Made by a program: the position numbers and the translations under genes
The notes under the pieces: generated by a model
What the model was told of the DNA's origin: nothing
Databases searched by the model: none
Seen by the model: the letters and a program-made list of their open reading frames with translations, nothing else
Assembly: GCA_023653785.1 (NCBI GenBank)
Contig: JAMKCH010007088.1
Location: 31,347-95,346 of the forward strand
Length of the DNA stretch: 64,000 nt
Source: Ophioderma brevispina
Taxonomy: Eukaryota; Echinodermata; Ophiuroidea; Amphilepidida; Ophiodermatidae
Reading direction: 5' to 3'
Shown here: positions 23,001 through 33,645 of the stretch, in pieces
How positions within the stretch are numbered: position 1 is the first letter of the stretch
Layout of the letters: each line of letters begins with the position of its first letter

Positions 23001-23689
23001 TTTTACACCATTCCGCACACAAAACAATAGTTACTTAAAAAATTTATAATGAAAGGTTTGTGATCGCCTTAACTTTAACCTCTTTAAACTGCCCTAAATT
23101 ACTGACATATGTTTAGTAAGAAAACCTATAGGACATTGCAATGTATTGTGGGATAGTTCAAAACAACCTCTGCTACTATGAAGCAAGGGTAAATGCAACC
23201 ACTGTGTATCTTGGGAACTTGCATGATACATCTAACCTTGAGCTTGTAACAAGTACTGAATTGAATTTTGTTTCTTTTTCAATATTTTTTATGGGAATAA
23301 AAGTGTTAAAACCGTGAGTTCTGGTATGATAAGAGAGGGAAATTAGCCCAATTTGAAGTTAGTGTCGATAGTTGTTGAAATCGGTTTATATTAGCAGAGT
23401 TTATTGATATGTATTTTAGAATTGTATATTAAGTTGACCATTTTACAATACTCTGTTATCCCCAAACCACCAAACAAGCATATGTTGAGGGGCAGTTGAC
23501 AAAACACAGGGGATTGTCCTTGGGTTTTAAGGTTAAATGCCCACACCGAGGTGGACCATGGACTTCAGAAATAATTTAGGCAGTGATATATCACCATTTG
23601 CAAAGCAGAGAGTGATTATTTTATACTGTAGGTCTTAGACATTGCAATAAATGTTATTGAAAGGGAAAATACAGGTTAAGTCTGGGGGG
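23001..23689. other. Unannotated
   Basis: No feature recognised. TTGCAATGTATTGTGGGAT near 23136 may be an inverted echo of the CATCCCACAATGCA motif at about 22890. Confidence 0.4.
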
Positions 23690-24012
23690 GTATGATTGGG
23701 TTGGTTTTTTTCAAAATTTTCTGAAATTGGTTGGAAAATTAGCCGCATTTTCTAAATCGGAAACCAAAATTTTCTAACAATTGTTGGAAAAATGTCAAAT
23801 TGCCTCAATCTGAAGCTTTTTAATTTTTTAAAATGTCAAAATTTTGCAGTTGACAAGGCAAATTTAGGTTTTAAATTGGCTAAAATTTGCAATATCTGGT
23901 ATAGCAATGGTCCCTTTTTTGGCAAAAAAATGGTTATAGCTAGGGGTCCTACTTCCAGAAGAGTCGTGGGGCAAAGTAAAGCTACCCAACCAAAGGGTTG
24001 AACCCCCCCCCC
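23690..24012 (+). repeat. Dispersed repeat family H, copy 1
   Basis: This matches the reverse complement of 31490-31780 (TGGTATAG, GGTCCCTTTTTTGGCAAAAA, ATAGCTAGGGGTCCTACTTC, TACCCAACC). Its left part resembles the interior of 16800-17020. It is rich in short AATTTT/AAAATT steps and bounded by G7 and C10 runs, with no coding content. Confidence 0.6.
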
Positions 24013-24063
24013 ACCCCCGGGGTCGCGTAAGGGAACAAATTAAGCGAAGTGAGAAGTTATGAA

Positions 24064-24315
24064 TTACTCTCCATAAAACCCTAACTGCCTTTGGGTTTCT
24101 AGCCTATTCCAGAGAGGAAGGGAAGGGAACGGGTTTAAGTTAATTAAAGGGATAGAAACTAAAGCAACCGAAGGCAGGCTATGGAGGGATTCGAACCCGG
24201 GGCCTACGGCCCCATTCATATGACCACGAGCATGGCAAGCCAAAAGGGGAGTCGCTGGGCCCCGGCCCCGCCAGCGACTTTCGTGCCCATATGAGTGTGG
24301 GTGCGATGACGTCAT
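24064..24315 (-). repeat. Candidate tRNA-derived SINE
   Basis: The minus strand contains GGGTTCGAATCCC (about 24189-24201), a perfect pol III B box. An A-box-like TTGCCATGCTCGTGG lies about 35-40 bases upstream. The T-arm-like region sits in unusually GC-rich sequence (GGCGGGGCCGGGGCC) for this window. A TTTAATTAACTT-type tail follows. No complete tRNA cloverleaf could be drawn, so it is tRNA-derived at best. The extent is approximate. Confidence 0.45.
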
Positions 24316-24901
24316 CTTGCATTAGTGCATTTCCCCACTCAGCTAATGACGGTTATTATGTGGTTTGTTTGGCGGTGTAAGGGCTAGCTAGGGGACCTCT
24401 ACTGGAAAAAAAGCGAGTGCACCCTAAAGATTCACACACAGATTGACAAATTCCCTGTATGCAGGTCCACATGAGCATGTCTTACCGGATTGAATGAAAT
24501 CTTGGACGACATAAAATATTAACCAGCAAAATATGTGTGTTTACTTCGGAAGTTGAAAAAGCAAATAAAAATGTTTTCCTAACAACCAATAATTGATTTT
24601 AAAAGTCATTGCCATTAAAATTTGCCATATTTTGTGGTTAAGTTAAACAGTACATTAATACCACTTGGAAATGTCATAAAGGTAAGAGATTGGCTAGGTT
24701 GAATAGGCCTATTTCACTCGAAGTAATTGTCAGTGAAATTAATTTTAAAAAAAACCCAAAGCCCAGATTAATGTGTTATATTTTGTGGAGTTCACATCAT
24801 CATTTTAAAAGTTAGTAAATTAGATGACAAGAGTACCATTTACTATGCAAATGATTTTAAAGGCGCATTTTCGCATTTGTATATCATAACATAAAAATAA
24901 A
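24316..24901. other. Unannotated
   Basis: No feature recognised. Confidence 0.5.
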
Positions 24902-25691
24902 GGGCCCCGTATTCTCAAACGAGTGTTTAAAATAAAACGGGGTTAGGCCTAAGCTGTGGTTAGCTAAACGCACTGTTTAAAAAACCGCCACCAGGGTTAA
25001 ATATTTTAACAAGGCTTTAAGCTAACCACTGTATTTAATCGCCGTAAATATCATCCACCGAACTGTGACTTATCTTCGCCTATATTATTACGTACGCGTG
25101 ACCAATATTTATATGCCAGACAATGCCTTCCGTAGGTTGTTAGGCAACGCATTTGAAGCCACGGGTAAATTTCCCAGCATGTCCCCGCGTTAGGCAATGA
25201 GCTTTAGAATTGTTGAATGATGGGAGACAAAAGGCCCGGGCCTATTTAAAATAGCTAAATAAAACTGTTGTATGTAGTTGTTTGCCGCACTTGGTATCAT
25301 TCAATACTATAACAGCTAAACACGAGCATGAGATGAAAAAGAAAGCAAAGAAAAATGGTACGAGAAGAAATGAACCGAGGACTCAGAAAAGATAGAGAAA
25401 TAAAGGATGGTAACTGGTCTACCACGAGTATCACAATAGGCTGAAAAATCAGGCATTTGAATGAATGCTGGTTGAAAACGTTTGCAGTAAACACGCCTTA
25501 AAACACCCCCGGATTCAAGTTAAGTTAACAACGTTTTTTGGCATGTTAACGGATGTTCGGCTAAAATTTAAACAGCGTTTAAAAGTTAAACCCAGTTGCT
25601 TTGAGAATTGCGTCTATTTTAGCGGGGCGTTTAAATTGCGGCGATTTTAACCAGAATTAGCGTATAAACATCGTTTGAGAATACGCGGCCC
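24902..25691. mobile_element. Non-autonomous DNA transposon with GGGCC..GTATTCTCAAACGA ends (about 790 bp)
   Basis: The left end GGGCCCCGTATTCTCAAACG and the right end CGTTTGAGAATACGCGGCCC are inverted copies. Subterminal GTTTAAA and GGCGATTTTAACC repeats extend the similarity. The interior has repeated GTTTAAA/TTTAAAC motifs and no transposase frame. GGGCC-type ends with internal palindromic motifs occur in Harbinger-like MITEs, but the target site (AAA on both sides) is not diagnostic here. Confidence 0.7.
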
Positions 25692-26663
25692 AAAAATTTT
25701 TGGCTGTTCATTTTCGGGTTGAATGCATACTCTGGTATATGCATGATAAGATTGGGAAAAACACCCGGCTTTAAAAAAAATGGGGAAACGCCGCTTTCTT
25801 GAAAATTTTAATGTGACCCTTTAAATAGTAAACAAGTGCAGTAAGGTACATTTCAGATAATGCAAGGCCACTTCAAATCAAGTTTATTAAAGGTTGCATA
25901 GTTTTGCTTCTAACACTTCATTGGTCTGTTTATGGTTCATTAGATATCCGATAAAAGATTAATTCCAAAATTCAGTTGATTTCGATGAGGCAGTTTGATT
26001 TTATTAACAAAATGTTTTATTATTCACTGTGCCCAGAGGCCAAGGCCCAATGGGTTTATAATTTTTCGTCGGTCCTTTACGGACAGAAAAGACAAAAATG
26101 ACTAATTCTTTCCAGAGAGATCGAATGCAAGTATGATTAGGCAACATGCATACTTTAGGCTAACGGGTCAGATGATTGTAAAATCTCAACTCCTTGGGGT
26201 ATAAAGTCAAGGGGATGATTGACGCTGTGGATCACGAAAAGCCAATGTTGTTTGAGTGTTGCGTTTCATGTAATTATGACGTTCAAAAATAGCATGTTTA
26301 TTAAATGTTATTACCGCGGTAAGAAACAAAAAGAAGGAACCTTTTAAGTAGCTTGGAAAAAGACTAGCTTGAAAAACAATAACTGTTGGCCTAATGAAAT
26401 TTATGTAAATTTAAAACACATTTGGAAACAATTCATAATCAAAGACAACTTATATAGTAATTATTACTGAAAGTAGTATGATGGAATATTCAAAGAGGTA
26501 TAGATCTTTGATTTGTACCCTATTGTAAAGTGGTGTTCAGGTGGTATATGCCAAAATCAAGCCTTAATTTAAAGTCAAGAAAAGAAGTAGATTCATTATG
26601 GCAGATTGTCCTTTTTAAGGACTATTCTTGTTAAACTTATTGTTCTTATTAATGTGGCAAATT
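25692..26663. other. Unannotated
   Basis: No feature recognised. Confidence 0.5.
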
Positions 26664-26717
26664 AATATAGTGTAAAAGACAAATGACTAAATAGTCATTG
26701 TCTTTTAACACTATATT
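26664..26717. repeat. Tight hairpin, about 24-bp arms, 4-base loop
   Basis: ATATAGTGTAAAAGACAAAT, then GACT, loop AAAT, then AGTCATTGTCTTTTAACACT and ATAT. The arms are complementary apart from two single-base indels. It lies alone with no ORF. It could be a miRNA-like hairpin, a tiny MITE remnant or a replication-generated palindrome. Confidence 0.7.
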
Positions 26718-27242
26718 TTATTGTCATACTCTATCAATCAAGGAAACTAATTTCTACATATTCATTTTACCACCAGCTTGATCTTGGAAAAAGTTGTTGT
26801 ATTGCAATTGTGCGATTGTTTTTAGTTAGGTTGAAAACCAAACTTGTCCAGGCAGTACTCTTTGAAGTGTTAACAGAAATTCAGATAACACGTAACAGAT
26901 TTGAACACAGAAGAAAATAAACAAAATAGTAAATTAAGAGTAGGGCCCCATTCAGCTCAAAGTAATTTGTGGAATCAATCATATTTAGAGGAGGGGAAAT
27001 GCGATGCAATGAAGAGCTGTTATTACATGGTCAAAAGTATGGTGCGGGTGTATTTCAATCGCATTGTTTGAAAAAAAATTAAAGGTAGAGGTAGATTAAA
27101 CTGCAAAGTGCTTACCTCAAAGCTATTACTATGAATGAAATAATCTGGCTAACAAGTCAAAATGTAGATATTGTAGGCCTACTGACTCACAAGTGCATAC
27201 ATTTTAAATAAATTGTTTTGTTTTTTATTGTTGAAAGAAAAC
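26718..27242. other. Unannotated
   Basis: No feature recognised. Confidence 0.5.
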
Positions 27243-27428
27243 TGTATGATATAAAAAGTTTAAACAAAGTTTTAAAAGAACATGAAGAATTCTTAAACTT
27301 CTACACACCACAACATAAACTGACAGTCCAATCCTGTTCCTCTACATATCTTTAACCAAGAAGCGTAGTGTAATTTTAGAGGAATATAAGCATTATGGAA
27401 ATCCATTCCGAAATCTATATTAATGTGA

Positions 27429-27765
27429 AGAAAGAAGCTCAAACGTGTGGGTAATTAACAGAACTATAAGGAATCTAAACTTCTACCACAGCCCCAACAA
27501 CCATAAAGTGATGTATGAGAAGATATGTTAGAGGATAGGAGTGGACTGAAGGCCTATAGTTGTATCTTGTAAACATCACGCTCTTTCCATCTGACTCCAG
27601 TTAAGCTCAGTGGTTAGACACAGAATAGGAAACGAAGGCGTCCCAGGTTCAAATCCGGATGGTCAGTGAATTTTTCAATGACTGTCAATATGTTGTTGTG
27701 GTGTGGTAGAAGTTAAAGAATTCTTCATGTTCTGTTAATTACCCACACTGTTTGAGCTTCTTTCT
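27429..27765. mobile_element. Fold-back element with tRNA-like core, copy 1
   Basis: The left arm (about 27429-27508: GAAGAAAGAAGCTCAAACGT...) and right arm (about 27690-27765) are inverted copies. Shared landmarks are AGAAGCTCAAAC, GTGTGGGTAATTAACAGAAC and ACTTCTACCACA. The tRNA-like sequence lies between them, close to the right arm. A further partial arm (AACATGAAGAATTCTTAAAC) lies upstream at 27281. Confidence 0.7.
27591..27666 (+). pseudogene. tRNA-like sequence, damaged copy
   Basis: The acceptor-like ends are CTGACTCC and GGATGGTCAG, with an A-box-like TAAGCTCAGTGG and a perfect B box AGGTTCAAATCC. The T-arm stem is weakened (CCAGG against CCGG) by a missing base. Total length is 76 nt. 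It is the damaged sister of the core at 29153-29228. Confidence 0.6.
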
Positions 27766-28651
27766 TAAAAGTTTTAAAAGTTTGTCTTAAAGATGTTATT
27801 TGCATTCATTGACATGAAATGAACAGGCATGTAGGCCTACATGATAATTCCATTAATCAGGCTAATTCTTATAGCCAGGTTTTATTTGTTTGCTTTTTTA
27901 TTTATGGAAAGTTATTTTCCATAATCAAAAGAGAGGATTTTTTCCACGGCACTTCATTCTACTTCTCACTTACAAGTATACTGAACTAAAAATATTGTTT
28001 GCTTGCAAACAAGAGCACACTTTATAATGCATAGAACGTGACCTGTAGGGCCAGGCTCTGACCCTAGGTGGTATTAAAATCATTAGCAGTGTCATATGAA
28101 ATGCAACTTAATGATGGCAAAAGGCAAACATGTGTTGGCTCCATTAACCTTGCGCTGTGTTAACTTGAAACAGCCCAAATTCTCTCACTCCAACCAGTCC
28201 TAAGTGGCCTTACAAACAAACTGCTATCTCAGAGTTGTATGAGTTCATCCCACAATGAACCCGTTTTGGGACAGTTCACCTCAAAATGTCATAATGCCAG
28301 CATGGGATCCCGCAAAATCCCATTCTTAAAGTATGGTGGTGGCGCTTTCAGTTACTTCGTTGTATTTATAAAGTGATCACCCTTTCCAGGGTTTGTACAA
28401 AAGTTATAAGTAATTTCGTATTGAAATAATATATATAAAGGTACTTTAAACGATGTTATTGTGTCTTTGAATGGCATCATATATAGGCTACTGCATCATT
28501 GATGCTCTGGTTGTTAATTGTACATATGAAAAAACATGTTTAGACTTTATTTTTTTAATGTGATCCAAAACATTCAATTGCATGACAAAAATTTTTAATT
28601 TGTCAAATAAGACACTCTTTCGTGAACACATTATTAATGGTTAAGTGCATG

Positions 28652-28825
28652 GACAAAGACGAAAAACTATCATTCAAACAAAACGCACGATGGTTGAAAC
28701 ACGTTTTAACGGGCTGTGAAGACCATAAAAGTAGTCATGCTATTGATGAAACCAAGTTTTTTAAATTGCCGCTTCAACTACACTTGTATAATATTGTGAA
28801 GAAATGTTATGATATAAAAAGTTAA
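28652..28825 (+). CDS. Exon-like ORF in duplication unit 1, product unknown
   Basis: From the ATG at about 28652 the frame reads MDKDEKLSFKQNARWLKHVL and onward to a stop at about 28825. A longer in-frame ATG lies at 28622. The composition is protein-like (K, D, E, H mixed with L, F). In unit 2 the same DNA (about 30193-30340) begins after a good splice-acceptor-like tract (TTTTTCAG before GC-ATG) but is frameshifted within a few codons by a lost base. I recognise no domain. It may be a relic exon, a repeat-borne ORF or chance. Confidence 0.2.
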   Translation, partial: DKDEKLSFKQNARWLKHVLTGCEDHKSSHAIDETKFFKLPLQLHLYNIVKKCYDIKS

Positions 28826-28996
28826 ACAAAGTTTTAAAAAAAAGAACATGAAGAATTCTTAACTTCTACCACACCACAACATAAATGACAGTCCAATCCT
28901 GTTCCTCTACCAGACTCTAAAACAAGAAGGTAGATTGTAATTTTAGAGGAATATAAATCATTAATGGAAATTCCATTCCGAAATCTATATTAATGT

Positions 28997-29325
28997 GAAG
29001 AAGACGCTCAAAAGTGTGGGTAATAACAGAACATGAAGAAGAATTCTTAAACTTCTACCACACCACACCATAAATTGATGATAGAAGATATGTTAGAGGA
29101 ATTAGGATTGGACTGAAGGCCTATAGTGTAACATCACTATGCTCTTCTCCATCTGACCCATTAGATCAGTTGGTAGAGCATCAGGACTAGTGAAACGAAG
29201 GTCCCAGGTTCAAATCCTGGATGGTCAGTGAATTTTTCAAGACTGTTCAATTTATGTTGAGGTGTGGTAGAAGTTAAAGAATTCTCATGTTCTGTTAATA
29301 CCCACACGTTTTGAGATTCTTCTTC
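28997..29325. mobile_element. Fold-back element with tRNA-like core, copy 2
   Basis: The left arm at about 28997-29078 (GAAGAAGACGCTCAAAAGTG, AACAGAACATGAAG, CTTCTACCACACCACA) and the right arm at about 29250-29325 (GGTGTGGTAGAAGTTAAAG, CATGTTCTGTTAATACCCAC) are inverted copies of about 75-80 bp. They flank the tRNA-like core at 29153-29228. The extra half-arm at about 28850-28895 is also present. Confidence 0.75.
29153..29228 (+). pseudogene. tRNA-like core, better-preserved copy (76 nt)
   Basis: The acceptor is CTGACC / GGTCAG (6 bp). The D arm is GATC..GAGC around AGTTGGTA (the damaged copy keeps GCTC, which would pair perfectly). The T arm is CCAGG-TTCAAAT-CCTGG, perfect. The A box is TTAGATCAGTTGG and the B box GGTTCAAATCC. 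The anticodon arm is poor: the loop region CTAGTGA would read AGT (Thr-like), but the stem does not pair. I read it as a tRNA-derived promoter head rather than a working tRNA. Confidence 0.6.
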
Positions 29326-30341
29326 AAGTTTAAAAGTTTTCTTAAAGAGTTATTTTTCATTCATTTGACCTAAATATAAATGCATTAGGTCCTACATGTA
29401 TTCATTATCAGGCTAATTATCTTATTAGCAGTTTCATTTTGTTTGCTTTGTATTTATGGAAGTTCTTTTCCATAATCTAAAGGAGGGGATTTTTCCACTG
29501 ACTTATTCTATTTCAACCTTTACCAAAGTATACCGAACTAAAAAATAGTTTGCTTGCAGACCAGAGCACACTTTATAAAATGCATAAACGGTCCTTGTAT
29601 TGCCAGGCTCTGACCCTAGGTGGTATTTTAAATCATTAGCAGTGTCATAATGAAGTGCAACATAATGAGGCAAAAGGCAACATTGTTTGGCTCCCTTTAA
29701 CCTTGCACTGTGGTTAACTTGAAACAGCCCAAATTCTCTCACTCAAACCAGTCATAAGTGGCCTTACAAACAAACTGCTATCTCAGAGTGTTTTGAGTTC
29801 ATCCCACATGCAACAGTTTTGGGACATTTCACCTCATTATGTAATGTGATGCCAGCTTGGGATCCCCGCAAAATCCCGTCATGCAAGTATTGGTGGCGCT
29901 TTCACGTTACTTCCGGTATTTAATAAAGTGCTCCCACCCTTCCAGGTTTGTACAAAATTGTATTATGTAAATTTTCTATTGTAAATAATTATAAAGGTAC
30001 TTTAAGGATGTATTGTTTTCTTTGACGGCATCATATTAGGCACTGCATCAGTGATGCTCTGTCTGGTTGTTAATTGTACATTATGAAAACAGTTTAGCTT
30101 TATTTTTTTAATGATCAAATCAAACATTCAATTGCATGACAAATTTTTAATTTGTCAATAAGACCCTTTTCGTGAAATTAATGTTTTTCAGGCATGGACA
30201 AAGACGAAAATATCATTCAAACAAAACGCACGATGGTTGAAACACGGTTTTGAACGGGTTTTTGAATGACCCATAAAAGTATGTCATTGTCTATGATTGA
30301 ACCAAGTTTTAAATTGCCGTTCACTTAACTTGTATAATAAG

Positions 30342-30700
30342 TCATGCATGACTGTAATCGATATTATTTTTTATTTAATGACGACAAAAATAATTCACTT
30401 TTGCTTACTCTAGGTTTGGGTTTTACCCATTTGGCCCTTTCGTGAAGCCGGCAAGATGGTATGTACGTGTCTGAAATACTAGTTCTCCAAATTTATCAAC
30501 AACGACAAATATCCGGCACAAAATATATATTTTATTGGTTTGTTGTAAGAAAATGTAAGGTAGACAATTATCAAAATTCTACTGCAAAAATCCTGCTTGT
30601 TGAGTATGCCTTCACACACTGTTTTTTTATTAAACCCACGGTTGGACATTGAAACTGACATAAAATGAAAATGCAAACATCGAAGACGTCATTGGCTAGG
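30342..30700. other. Unannotated
   Basis: No feature recognised. Confidence 0.5.
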
Positions 30701-31060
30701 AAAATTTGCGGGTTGGGGGGGGGGACACCGGAGGGGAGGCACCGAGTGGGGGGAGACAGTGGCGGCACCAGCAAAGGGGGGAATTTTTCTACCCAATTGT
30801 TTTCCTTGGCCCAGTCCCCCCCCTCCCCTCCCCCGGCCAGAAGAAAAATAATGACGGATATTGGCAAAAATGCCAGCGATTTTCGCGCCAATTGATTTTA
30901 AAAAATCTTCAAAAACTTTTGAACCCAAGAATTTTACTCCCCCCCAGAAGAATTTCCTTTCTCCAAAGAGAGGAAGTTTGGGCTGCCATTGGGGGAGGGG
31001 GAAGCTTTGGAATTTGATGTTTTGGTTATTAAAGAGTGTTAAGAGTATTGGGGGAGGGGG
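30701..31060. repeat. G-rich then C-rich low-complexity block
   Basis: G10 and GGGGAGG-type runs at about 30714-30780 are followed by C-rich CCCCCCCTCCCCTCCCCC at about 30818-30835. More C7 and GGGGGAGGGGG runs continue to 31060. The large overlapping frames on both strands here are low complexity and not supported as genes. Confidence 0.7.
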
Positions 31061-31369
31061 GGCTCAAGCGTATTTAGATATGGTAATGATGTCAAATTTT
31101 GATTGAAGTGCAAAGATTTATTTTAAAAAAAAGATTTCGTCAGCTCTGCCGTTTATAATGAGGGTTATTAGGCCTTACAGTCATGATACACTATTGACAT
31201 GCCCATCCATCTACGATTCAGTTCATTTGGATTTTTTTTTGGATTTTGAATATTGGATCTCCAGGCACATATTGCAACAAATATTATAGCTGGTTCAGAG
31301 CGCCACCACCCTTTTTTTATTAATTTTTGTTTGGTGAAAGTCGAGGTCCGGTATTGGGCCCTAAACCTA

Positions 31370-31480
31370 CGGAGATGTTTCTGGCTCTCACATACTCTCA
31401 CATCAAAAACCGGATTGAAATATCGGACGACAAAACGTTACAGATTGGGTGGGGGTAAAGGCAATTCCCAGGGGGGTTTA
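31370..31480 (-). repeat. Fragment related to MITE family E
   Basis: GGCTCTCACAT, CTCACATCAAAAACCGG, TTGAAATATCGG and GTTACAGATTGGG match the right half of the element at 45218-45574 (GCTCTCACATCAAAACGGGT, TGAAATATC, TTTACAGATGGGG). No ends were seen. Confidence 0.45.
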
Positions 31481-31484
31481 GTTT

Positions 31485-31790
31485 GGGTAGGGGTGCCTCC
31501 GAGAGAGTCGGAAGTAGGACCCATAGCTATACAATTTTTTTGACCAAAAAAGGGGACACCTACCTATACCAGCGATGCTGCAAAAATTTGGGCCAAATTT
31601 AACCCAAATTTGCCATTATTTCCCCAAAAAGGTTGGCATTTTAAGCAAATTTGGACAACTTTGGCTTCGGATTGAGGAATTTAACTAATTCCCAACAATT
31701 TTTAGAAAATTTTGGCGTACGATTGAGAAAAATTTGAACAATTTCCACCAAATTTGGAGAAAACTTTTGAAAAAAACCCCACCCCATTAT
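31485..31790 (-). repeat. Dispersed repeat family H, copy 2 (reverse orientation)
   Basis: The reverse complement matches 23690-24012: GGTATAGGTAGGTGTCCCCT, TTTTTTGGTC, TATAGCTATGGGTCCTACTT and a GGGTA edge. It is AATTTT/AAAATT-rich with no coding content. Confidence 0.6.
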
Positions 31791-31814
31791 ATAACCAAAA
31801 TTGACATGAAAATT

Positions 31815-32131
31815 GATATACCAGAAGGCTGAAAATGGGACCGAGTTCTGTGGCACACCCGTATGGCCATTGTGTTGAGAACCCCCTGAGGGCAATTCTA
31901 ATCAAAATTAAATCTTATATACTTAAATCGGGCCATGAGAAAATTTTGAAAAAACCCGACCCATTGGCTTATACCAAATGGCCGAAAAAGGGGTCATTGA
32001 TATACCAGAAGGTTTGGGGAAAATGGGGACGATTGTCTGTGGCACTTGCCCGTATGGTCATTTGTGTTGAGGACCCCCCCGGTCAATTCTATCAAAATTA
32101 AATCTGTATATACTTAAAATCGGGTCACACC
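31815..32131 (+). repeat. Direct repeat of about 140 bp, two copies at about 175-bp spacing
   Basis: Copy 1 (from about 31815) and copy 2 (from about 31995) share TTGATATACCAGAAGG, AAAATGGG, CTGTGGCAC, CCCGTATGG, GTGTTGAG, CAATTCTA, TCAAAATTAAATCT and ATATACTTAAA-TCGGG. The family is unknown. Confidence 0.75.
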
Positions 32132-33349
32132 CTTTTAATTACATGCCACTGCAGGTTGTAGACCAGGACACCTGCTTTTCGAGCAAATACTATATAGCTA
32201 AGTATAATTTACTTCAGGCCTAAAATGTGTATGTCATTGTCATATTCGACCTCCACAGCCTTCTTGTGCATTACTGTACAAAAATATTACCAAGGACGCG
32301 AGCCTGGTGTCCAGTCAGTTCTTGTATTCTATAAAAAGTCAGGGCGGAAGGTCACCAATTGTTTCTTCCAAAATATACCGCTTAATGATCATGATGCTAA
32401 TTAATGAATACCAAATAGTTTAAACATATTGTTAACTGAATTATATGAGGTATATTTATCCTCTTATTTTTTTGTTTCCAAAAAAAAATAATTTGATTTT
32501 AGAAATAAATATCAAAGAGGTCAAACGCGCCCACGCGATCACGTTGAACGCGGGGAGAACAAAAAGGTCCGAAATTGGTCAAAATAAGACGGTGGTGATC
32601 CATTAGAAAGTATTTCAAATGAAGTAAAATACGTAGTATAAATCACTCTTGACAGGTTTACAGTAGGCCTTTTATTTTCTCTTTTATCACCAATAAATAA
32701 ATAATTTAACATAGAAATAGCACAAAGGTAAAAACTCGAAGGAGGACCATGGGTAATTAAAGCCAAGAACATGAATGATACCTCGTACCCTAGACTATGG
32801 TACCCACACTTAACGTACTTACCTTTGTCAAACCACGGGAATTCAATACGCATCTACTACTGTTTACAACAGTGTTTAGCTTGGTTACACACGTTTATTT
32901 GCCAATCTCAATGCAATCTAAATCATATTCAGCAGTTTGAATACATAAACCGAGCAATAGGGAGGACACGAGGGAAAGGGCATTACAGGAATAGGGGACA
33001 CATTCAACATGGCGACCCCCTAGTAAACATGTCAGCCTCCAGGGAAAAAAACAACATGGCGAAGTTCGATCTTTCTAGTATAGATTAATGGGAAAATATA
33101 CAAGTTATTGCATATTTGCGGGAACTGTAAAGAGACAAGAAGGACACGTTTCCAGAGGCATTTCCAGATTGTCCGTGTGTATCTTTAAATCGAATCTACC
33201 ACCGCAACACGTGATGGATTGACTTGAAAGTTGGTTACAGTGATGCCAAAAAAGCTTCGTTCTGGTACATTGTCCTTGGGTGCGGTATTTAATATCAAGG
33301 ATTCAAGTAATTGAATTGTCCTCATGGTAGTCATTTGGCCCAGGAGGGT
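32132..33349. other. Unannotated
   Basis: No supported gene. Two AACATGGCGA-like starts (about 33006 and 33054) are YY1-like or Kozak-like, but the second frame stops after ten codons. Open frames on both strands at 32539-33088 have no domain. Confidence 0.4.
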
Positions 33350-33645
33350 GTTTTGAGTCAATCCCACCCAATGCCACAGTTTGGAAGGGAAATTTCACAT
33401 CATAGGGTCATGTGATCATGTAAAATCCTATTCTTAAACACATAAAAACCCTGAATGAGATGCTCATTTAGCCCACAAAGTGTTGTACTAAGGGAATTTT
33501 TAGTATGATTATGAAAGGTATTGTGGTTCTTAAACATTGGAACAATTTTTATCCCTAAGTATGACATGTGGTTTAGTACAGTACAGTATAGGCACCATGC
33601 AATGCAGATGGGGATTGATGCTCAAAACACCCTCTGGTTCATTGC
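33350..33645 (+). repeat. Dispersed repeat family J, copy 1
   Basis: This matches 58010-58296: GAGTCAATCCCACCCAATGC, GGTCATGTGATCA, ATTCTTAA..CACATAAAAACCCTGA, GCTCATTTAGCCCACAAAG, ATGATTATGAA, TATCCCTAAGTATGACATGT and ACCCTCTGGTTC. The CATCCCACAATGC..GTCATGTGATC start is also shared loosely with family G. Confidence 0.75.

Larger units (their letters stand above)
27243..28796 (+). repeat. 1.55-kb tandem duplication, unit 1
   Basis: The unit begins at about TGTATGATATAAAAAG and ends at about CACTTGTATAAT. It aligns along its whole length with the next unit (28803-30341), with many single-base indels and few substitutions. In order it holds a half inverted arm (27281-27328), a fold-back with a tRNA-like core (27429-27765), a CCCTAGGTGGTATT block, a family G segment (28140-28330) and an exon-like ORF (28652-28825). 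Confidence 0.9.
28803..30341 (+). repeat. 1.55-kb tandem duplication, unit 2
   Basis: This is directly adjacent to unit 1, in the same order and orientation: GATATAAAAAGTT start, two inverted arms, tRNA-like core, CCCTAGGTGGTATT, family G segment, and the broken ORF at the end. Differences from unit 1 are dominated by one-base gaps. Confidence 0.9.

Noticed and set aside
22570..23049. The longest open frame in the window (159 codons, plus strand)
   Set aside because: It crosses a dispersed repeat whose other copies at 28.2 and 29.8 kb do not keep the frame, and the translation has no recognisable domain. It is probably a chance ORF.
30571..31106. Several overlapping frames on both strands
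   Set aside because: G-rich and C-rich low-complexity sequence keeps all frames open; there is no domain signature.
33000..33090. AACATGGCGAAG as a gene start
   Set aside because: The frame stops after ten codons and no good splice donor precedes the stop.
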